Below, one piece after another: positions 58,301 to 64,000 of a stretch of 64,000 nucleotides of DNA. Location: contig NC_070574.1 in assembly GCF_026914185.1 (NCBI RefSeq), forward strand, positions 1,240,501 through 1,304,500, written 5' to 3'. The position numbers and the translations under genes were made by a program. The notes beneath the pieces were generated by a model that saw only the letters and a list, made by a program, of their open reading frames with translations, did not search any database and was not told the DNA's origin. Source of the DNA: Puccinia triticina. Lineage: Eukaryota; Basidiomycota; Pucciniomycetes; Pucciniales; Pucciniaceae. How positions within the stretch are numbered: position 1 is the first letter of the stretch; each line of letters begins with the position of its first letter.

Positions 58301-59193
58301 CAAGAACGCGATGAAGCGGCCGGATGCTGACCTTAGTAGCTTCATTAATGTGCTGGAGGATATTTGTGACAAAACGCGGCTTGGCCGGCGGCGCTTTCCC
58401 CCGGAGGTGGTCCCTCCTCTCGTCTCCAAACCTACGGGTCAAGCTTTAGATAAAACTAAACCTCCACCCTCCGATATTAAATGTTTCACCTGCAAGGAAA
58501 CAGGGCACACCGCTCGTAAGTGCCCTAAGAATGTCAATGCGGTTGATGACGGCGAAGGGGCAGAAGCAGCCGCGGAGCAGGGTAGCGACCCGGAAGATGG
58601 TGGGCCAATTATCGGTGCCATATCTTCTGGCGCGGATGTTGTCGGCACGACACGCGGCAGGAATAACCTTGTGCAGATGACCTGCTGCGAAAAGGAGTGT
58701 TTTGTTTTATTGGATAGTGGCGCTGTGCGCTCGGTGGTAGGGAAAACGTACCTTGCGCAATTTTGCCCGGGCTGGGAGAAGTTCATTCTTCCAATACAGC
58801 CTGGAAAATTCCATAGTGCGTCTGGGGCGCTGATCCCTTTGGGAATTGTCAATATTTGACTTGTCCTGAAAGATGTCAGGATGGTTATGAACTTCGTAGT
58901 CATGGACAATATGACCTCACGCTACTTCATTGTTGGAAATGACTACTTAGTCCATTACAAAATATCCTTGTTAAATACGGAAAGACATCAATTTACTATT
59001 GGCAGGAAGGTTTTTGATTTTGACGAATCAATTAACAACACACGATTTAAGGGGTTATCGGCGGATCACGATAAGTGGTTGCCGCAGGAAGCTATCTCCA
59101 ACTCGGAAGTACTGCTGCGCAAATTTTGCGCCGCAAACCGTTGCAGCCCTGGCACAACCCCTATCAGAGCAGTGCTTTTTTGGGGGGGGCAAA
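55398..59193 (+). pseudogene. Gag-protease of the nested element (broken)
   Basis: The frame opens at the ATG at 55398, shifts by one base near 55480 and shifts back near 55890. It then runs through a long helical Gag region, is cut at 56836 by the inverted-repeat element and resumes at 57713. After a TAG at about 58038 it includes the capsid block (SFWREEICKKFG, VTRQYHRLKCFEP), a CCHC knuckle CFTCKETGHTARKCP and the protease site VLLDSGAVRSVV. A TGA at 58857 could derive from CGA. Protease-like sequence ends near 59180. Confidence 0.8.
56840..57712. mobile_element. Inverted-repeat element with minisatellite, copy 2 (873 bp)
   Basis: Same family as 33665-34990 but inserted in the opposite orientation: its left subterminal CTACCCACCATC matches the inverted right end of copy 1. 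The ends are CACCAGGAAAATAAAATAGT...TTTTTTCCTGGTG, with the 3-bp duplication TAG on both sides (56837-56839, 57713-57715). Removing the element and one TAG restores the Gag frame exactly. Units of the CTGAGCATCAGCTG type occur in opposite orientations in the left and right halves. Confidence 0.88.
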
Positions 59194-59873
59194 TGTCAGC
59201 AGTCTGCTAGTCAAGACAGCACAGACAGCGACAAATTACGGGCCGCTGCGAGTGAGAGCGGCCTGCAACCAAGCAACCCCTCCGACTAGAGAGCGCACTC
59301 AGGTGTCGCCCCCGAGTGGGCAGGCCAGCCCGAGTGAAGCATGAAATTAGGCTCACCAACCTCGAGTGAGTGAGTGAGCAATACCTGGGCATCTTCTAAT
59401 AAGATTCCCAGGTGGATAGATTGTAGAGTGCCGATGCACATCAAACCACAAGTTAACCCAGCATAGCTGGGGTATAAGTATCAGGGATTGTTCCTACCAG
59501 GAATAGCCCCCAGATCAGTTACCACACCTGACTTTATTGTTGTATTCGACCACGAACGCCAAACACAACGATTGGGGTTTTTCCTTGATCCATCTCTTTT
59601 ATTATCCTCATCCTTTCCGCACTCGACCCGACTCCCTGTTTCACTAGGTAAGTCGGGTCTTTTTTCCTTTCCTCTCTTCCCTGTCCTAGATAGGACCAGT
59701 TCTTTGAGTCCTTTGGATTCCGGTTGTATACGCTCAACCAGCCCCTCCAGACGGAGGCGCGGCTTTCCTCCTTGTGCTACGGCCAAGTCGAGTACCGATG
59801 GACGTCGAGACAGCTGAGACCAGCTGAGAACCTTAGAATATATCTAAGGTTAAGATTCAGACCCGCCCTGACA
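59194..59873 (+). repeat. Nested element 3' LTR
   Basis: 680 bp, preceded by a polypurine tract (TTTTTTGGGGGGGGCAAA). Confidence 0.92.
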
Positions 59874-59878
59874 GATGA

Positions 59879-60191
59879 CGTATTTCTGAAATCTTGTGTC
59901 GTCATCGGAAGTTGTTCGATTTCTCATTATATGTTGTGCTCCTCCGAGTTTACTCTTCTCCTCTCTTTCCTTCTTTTTCCCATCGGGATATTCCATGTTA
60001 TAGTTTCCTCATCATTTATATACTACTATCAAAAACCAAGTGATTCATCCTCGGAAAGAAGTCTATCAAAAACCTTATTACCAACGGAGACTATCTAAAT
60101 CTTAACCTTACTATTCAAGCATACGGCGAACTACCCTCTCGGGTAAGTTTCAGAGCCACATAGTGAACTGAGTAGTAGGCAGATCCTCACA
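59879..60191 (+). repeat. Gypsy 3' LTR, right piece
   Basis: The last 313 bp of the 3' LTR, ending GATCCTCACA. Confidence 0.95.
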
Positions 60192-60519
60192 TCCTGGGTC
60201 TCCACCTCAGTCCGACCAGGCTTCTAATAAGCCTTCATCTCTCTGCAGGCCATCCTGTGGGGTTCTACCCTGCTTCCCCCCATGGCCAGCGGAGATCTTG
60301 TCACACCGCTTGTGTCATACCCTGACGTCAGTCTAAACATACTAATCTCAGATAAAGGGTTGGATCATGTTGTCTACCTTAGTTTGTAGGTCATGTGGTC
60401 CACCCTAGGTTGCAGACCATTCAATCTGCATCCTCAAACTCAAAACCTATCCCCCTGAGTGGCCGGCGGCTCCATGGACACCGGGGGCCTCTGAGCTGCG
60501 CCCTGCCAGCCACCTCACA

Positions 60520-60553
60520 GGATCTGAATCTGCCCATGGGCAGATTCAGATCC
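60520..60553. repeat. Perfect 34-bp palindrome
   Basis: GGATCTGAATCTGCCC followed by AT and its exact inverted copy; no loop and no mismatch. Confidence 0.85.
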
Positions 60554-60653
60554 AGCCAAACATATCAAGGTACACCCCTGATTCAACAATTCAAAGGAGC
60601 TCCAAATTGACTCTGGAGATCCTTTGAACTTCCCGCCTGCAAGGGGGGGACGT

Positions 60654-61558
60654 TGTGGCTGGGTCAAGCCGGCTTTTCAAACACCAGGGGGGAAAGTGTG
60701 GTACTATCTAGAGAGTGCCAGACTGTGATTTCTTTCTGTAACCCTGCTAGATGTCAGCTGTTGGTCATGTGTAACTTGATGTTGATCCCATGTTGATGTT
60801 GTGAGTATGCAAGGCCAATCTCATAGGTTGGCTCAAGCCATATGAAGTTGCAAGTTGACTTCAAGCCATGGGGAACTCCATTTCATGTCAGGTTGAAGAG
60901 ATTTCACAACTAGCCTGAATCCACATTTATGTCATCCGCTGCTGTCACCATGAATTTCATATACGGAATTTGAGCCTTGCAGGGGCTGAATCCTGCTCCA
61001 TCAACAAGCAGCCATGATGCTTGAGGTGACATGATTTCCCGCACCCTTCTCCAGTGGCTAGTTCAGCGATTGGTGGTAGGATCAACCACCATGTATGGTC
61101 CCACACCTCCAGGGCTGCTGGGCACAATTGCCACAAGAAAAGGCTCAGAATGTTTGAGCCAGTGTTCATCATAAATCCATGGCACATTCACCATTTGAGC
61201 TACACCGTCTTGGAGAACGGTGTGATCAAGAGATGTTGCACATCTGGCACATCTTACAGCCCAGCTGTGAGCCTGTGTCTCTACAGTGACAGCAGGACAC
61301 GAGAAAGAAGAGGGGAATATTTGGATTTCTTTGGATAAAGAAAATACAAATATAAGAGAGAGAGAGAGAAAGAGAGAGATAAACTGAGCAGGATCAAGAT
61401 AAGCAGATATTCAAGGTTGTTCTGGTGGGAATGCACGTCCACTGGCAATGCTACCTCTTGAGAAGAGTGCTGCCAAGCTGTGCTAGAGAGTGCTACAGCC
61501 TCCTCTCACCAAAGAAATGTGGAGGGATCCTGGATTAGACAAGTTTAATCCAGCCACA
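60654..61558 (+). repeat. LTR-like segment, possibly the 3' LTR of a truncated element
   Basis: It begins TGTGGCTGG directly after a purine run (AAGGGGGGGACG) and ends CCAGCCACA, giving 9-bp inverted ends. No flanking duplication is found and no partner LTR lies in the window, so the call is weak. Confidence 0.35.
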
Positions 61559-62512
61559 ATTTTTTAGCTTCCTTCTGGATAGTCAAGGTTCTTTAAAGGG
61601 AAACCTATGTGGTTTTTTTCTTGCAAAAACCACAGAAAAAGAATGATGTTAAGCAGGGACAGCCCTGTGATCAAGGATAAGGCAAAGGCCAGCAAAGAAG
61701 AGTAGATCAAGCAAGACGCAGAGTTGTACCTCTGAGATAAACAAGGTTCAGTGAAAGAGGTTACTTACTGTCAATATCCTAGGCGCCTGTGACAGTAGGT
61801 ATACTGGGAGTGTTGTAAACTCTTTGGTGGTGATCCTGGGGTTATCTGGGGTGTGGTTCTGGTGTGCTGGAGTCTGTAGATCCGCCTCAGGCAAGGGAGA
61901 TCCTGACTACAAAAATCTTCACAGTTTGATTATGTAATTTACATATGTACATGTGGTTTGGTGCGCCTGGTAGCGCTGACACGTCACAACTGCGCATGCG
62001 CGCTACAACTCAACAACTCAGGGAAGGAGTATAGTTACAAAGAATTGGTAAGTTGTAACTAGGGTTAAAATTGCATGGGGAAACAGAATATGAAGTCAAA
62101 ACAAGGTTTTCTCTTAATATGAAAAAGATGTGAAGTAATTCATATGTAAAAAGTAGAAAAAGGCAGACTTTAGGTCAGCTGAGTTGACTTTAAGGCTGAC
62201 ACCAGCCTTCTGAATCCCTCCCCACTGACACATCCAACTTATTCTTGCATGTATGTGGATTCATGGTGCATGATTTTTGAACAGGAAATTAGGCTAGCTC
62301 CTGTTGTGTTATACACAAACCCACCTGAAACAGTCCCCTGGAGTAGTATCTGGTCCCACCCTTGGCCTCCAGCACAACATCAGATCAGCCATGCCAAGTG
62401 GCTGGGATGTGGATGGGTCTCTCTCTCCTTGAGAAGAGGCATGTCATACCACTGCACAACCTACTGCTCAATCACCATCTACAAAATGCTGGACCAACTT
62501 CAGGCAGGTGCT

Positions 62513-62870
62513 GTAAGGACTCCAGTTGGGAGTCCTTCACTGTTTGTCGAGTGGAGCACGGGGAGGGAACCTTGAGGCAAAGTTCTAGTTCACGGGGGGG
62601 GGGGGGGCTGTAATTGCAAAGAATCAAGGAGCTAGCCGGGAGAGATATGGTCCCGGTGATCTCTCAGTAAATACATGAACAACTGGGGAGAGAAAGAAAC
62701 AAGTAGAGAGGAAGGGAAAAGGAAGAAGACGGCTTACCTAGCCGGGAGAGATATGGTCGCGGTGATCTCTGCCGGCTAGGAGGGGGAAGTGAGAGCTACA
62801 AGATATACGTGGCTGGATGGGGTTTCTGTGATTCCTCTTGTGAAACCTTGCGGCGCGCGGGGGCTTCACA
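62513..62870 (+). mobile_element. Solo LTR (358 bp), same family as 31446-31744
   Basis: TGTAAGGACTCC...GGGGCTTCACA with the exact 5-bp duplication GGTGC on both sides (62508-62512, 62871-62875). It has two internal copies of CTAGCCGGGAGAGATATGGTC, matching the duplicated module of the other solo LTR. Confidence 0.88.
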
Positions 62871-64000
62871 GGTGCCCAACACACCACTAATTGGCAGAAA
62901 GAGGCAGGTCTGTAACCAACCACACAGGTCAGTCGGGAAAAATTTGGTTCTGGATGTGTCCATTTCACTGGCTCTGTGTTTGAGCATCAAGATCCTGACA
63001 AAGCACCTCACTGAAATTGTGAATTTTGTTCTTTCAAAATTCACACACAAAAATCTTGATGTCATTCATTGTTTGGGTTAGAGCTGCCTTGAGCAAACTC
63101 TGATTGGAGACACCCACATGCCTATTCTGCAAGATGACAAACACTGCTTTCACTTCTCAGGTACCCTCATTGCAACCACCAGTATTCTGGTGAAGCAGTG
63201 CAGTGGATCCTGGCCACACCACATGACTGGTGAAGGCCCAGAAGATTTCCCCTTCCCACACCAGGCAGGATCACACAATGAGCTTAATCCTTCTTCAACA
63301 AGATTTTCACCGTCTCCAGGGCCTCTATGTTGTGATGTTCAGCTGTCCCCAGATCCCACGCACCTCCCAGTGCCAATGAACTGAAAAAGTTCAAAGGACT
63401 AACAGTGTGTATTCCAAAGATTAGGAAACTGGTATGTACAAATAATCTCTTGAGAAATGGAATGACAAGATGTTTATTTTTACCTAAGAGCAGAACATTG
63501 GCTGCTCTCTACTTGTGGATAGAGATTGAGATAGAAGAATGTGAAGTGGAAAACAGTCTTTGTCAATGGTTGCGCTAATCTGCTTTGGACAAGAGTTCAG
63601 CGTTAGCTCCAGCTACTATCTCTTTTGCCTATCCTGAGGTTTGTGTTTGCCTTACTCAAAGTGGTCTTTTGACTCAGGTGATTTTTCACTTGGCGTTGGC
63701 GATTTGGTGCAGAAGATTTGCAATGTTATCTATGTTATATTTACATTGCTTCAGCAGCTGCACTTGGTTGTTGCTTTTGATGCCTGGAGCATAATTCACT
63801 TACCAATATTTTTCCCTACTCTTCAAGAGGTATCGGTGTGATTGGCCTGTCTTTCTTTTACTGCTTTGTCTAGATTGACGGAAAAGGGCATTAGCTCCTC
63901 TCTGATCTACTCTCTTAAGTTTGAATACGGCCGCTTACCTTTGGCGCTAGCCTGAATTCTCTCAATGAGTGATCTTGGGCCGGATTTCTCCTGAATCCTA
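62871..64000. other. No gene recognised
   Basis: Short frames only. The solo LTR above interrupts sequence that may be an old, decayed coding region (62250-63400), but no frame is long or recognisable. Confidence 0.4.

Larger units (their letters stand above)
54160..59873 (+). mobile_element. Nested non-autonomous LTR retrotransposon with Gag and protease only
   Basis: LTRs 54160-54857 (698 bp) and 59194-59873 (680 bp), TGTCAGCAG...CCTGACA, with the 5-bp duplication GATGA on both sides (54155-54159, 59874-59878). The interior encodes Gag, a zinc knuckle and protease, then passes directly to a polypurine tract and the 3' LTR. RT, RNase H and integrase are missing. It must rely on another element for copying. 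Confidence 0.92.
48235..60191 (+). mobile_element. Chromodomain Gypsy (Ty3-type) LTR retrotransposon, 3' LTR split by a nested element
   Basis: The 5' LTR (48235-48681) and the 3' LTR, in two pieces (54026-54159 and 59879-60191), are each 447 bp. The 5-bp duplication TCCTG flanks the whole (48230-48234, 60192-60196). Gag and an uninterrupted 1,259-codon pol frame lie between. The LTRs differ at eight positions, so the insertion is fairly young. Confidence 0.95.
60192..62512. other. Gene-poor repeat DNA
   Basis: Degenerate sequence with many short frames and no domain. It includes a 34-bp perfect palindrome, an LTR-like segment and a GA-rich microsatellite at about 61354-61380. Confidence 0.5.

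Noticed and set aside
54155..60191. A third independent Gypsy element starting at 59879
   Set aside because: The sequence at 59879-60191 is exactly the missing part of the split 3' LTR of the Gypsy element; joined lengths equal the 5' LTR.
29496..60191. RIP (repeat-induced point mutation)
   Set aside because: Classical RIP targets CpA; the differences seen are mainly at CpG and too sparse.

Overview
The window is fungal nuclear DNA, most likely from a rust fungus (Pucciniales, Puccinia-like). The reasons are short GT-AG introns (about 50-130 bp), a TET/JBP-like dioxygenase beside a Plavaka (CACTA-type) transposase gene, unfamiliar protein families that look lineage-specific, nested Copia and chromodomain Gypsy retroelements with exact target-site duplications (TSDs), and a duplicated multi-exon secreted-protein gene. 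I searched no database. Family names come from motifs, and exon models come from splice signals and reading phase.

Layout. 0-25 kb is an AT-rich gene block: TET-like dioxygenase (-), kelch protein (-), two paralogous unknown genes (+), unknown proteins of 781 aa (-) and 499 aa (-), Plavaka transposase (-), a 117-aa protein (+), a gene sharing a motif with the 499-aa protein (+), and a RING-less SNF2 ATPase (-). Six copies of an 18-bp palindrome, CATGTACGCGCGTACATG, lie in its intergenic DNA. A 733-bp CACTG-ended inverted-repeat element follows. 25-26.6 kb holds a small tail-anchored-protein gene and a GC-rich degenerate repeat. 26.6-44.7 kb is a tandem duplication: secreted-protein gene A, then an 8.5-kb Copia element, then the broken 3' end of a RIX1/PELP1-like gene, then secreted-protein gene B and the full RIX1-like gene. 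44.9-47 kb carries an SLX4-like gene, divergent from the RIX1-like gene and in very GC-rich DNA. 48.2-60.2 kb is a chromodomain Gypsy element whose 3' LTR was split by a Gag-protease element, itself split by a tandem-repeat-filled inverted-repeat element. 60-64 kb is gene-poor repeat DNA with a solo LTR.

The strongest global signal is CpG decay. By hand alignment, 27 of 35 substitutions between the LTR pairs of three retroelements are CpG/TpG-type transitions. In the Copia copy, four conserved acidic positions in integrase, reverse transcriptase and RNase H, and one gag nonsense codon, fit the same change. This points to past CpG methylation, and a TET-like 5-methylcytosine oxidase family member lies in the same window. 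The palindrome keeps three CpGs in its core against this background, which makes it a candidate functional site.
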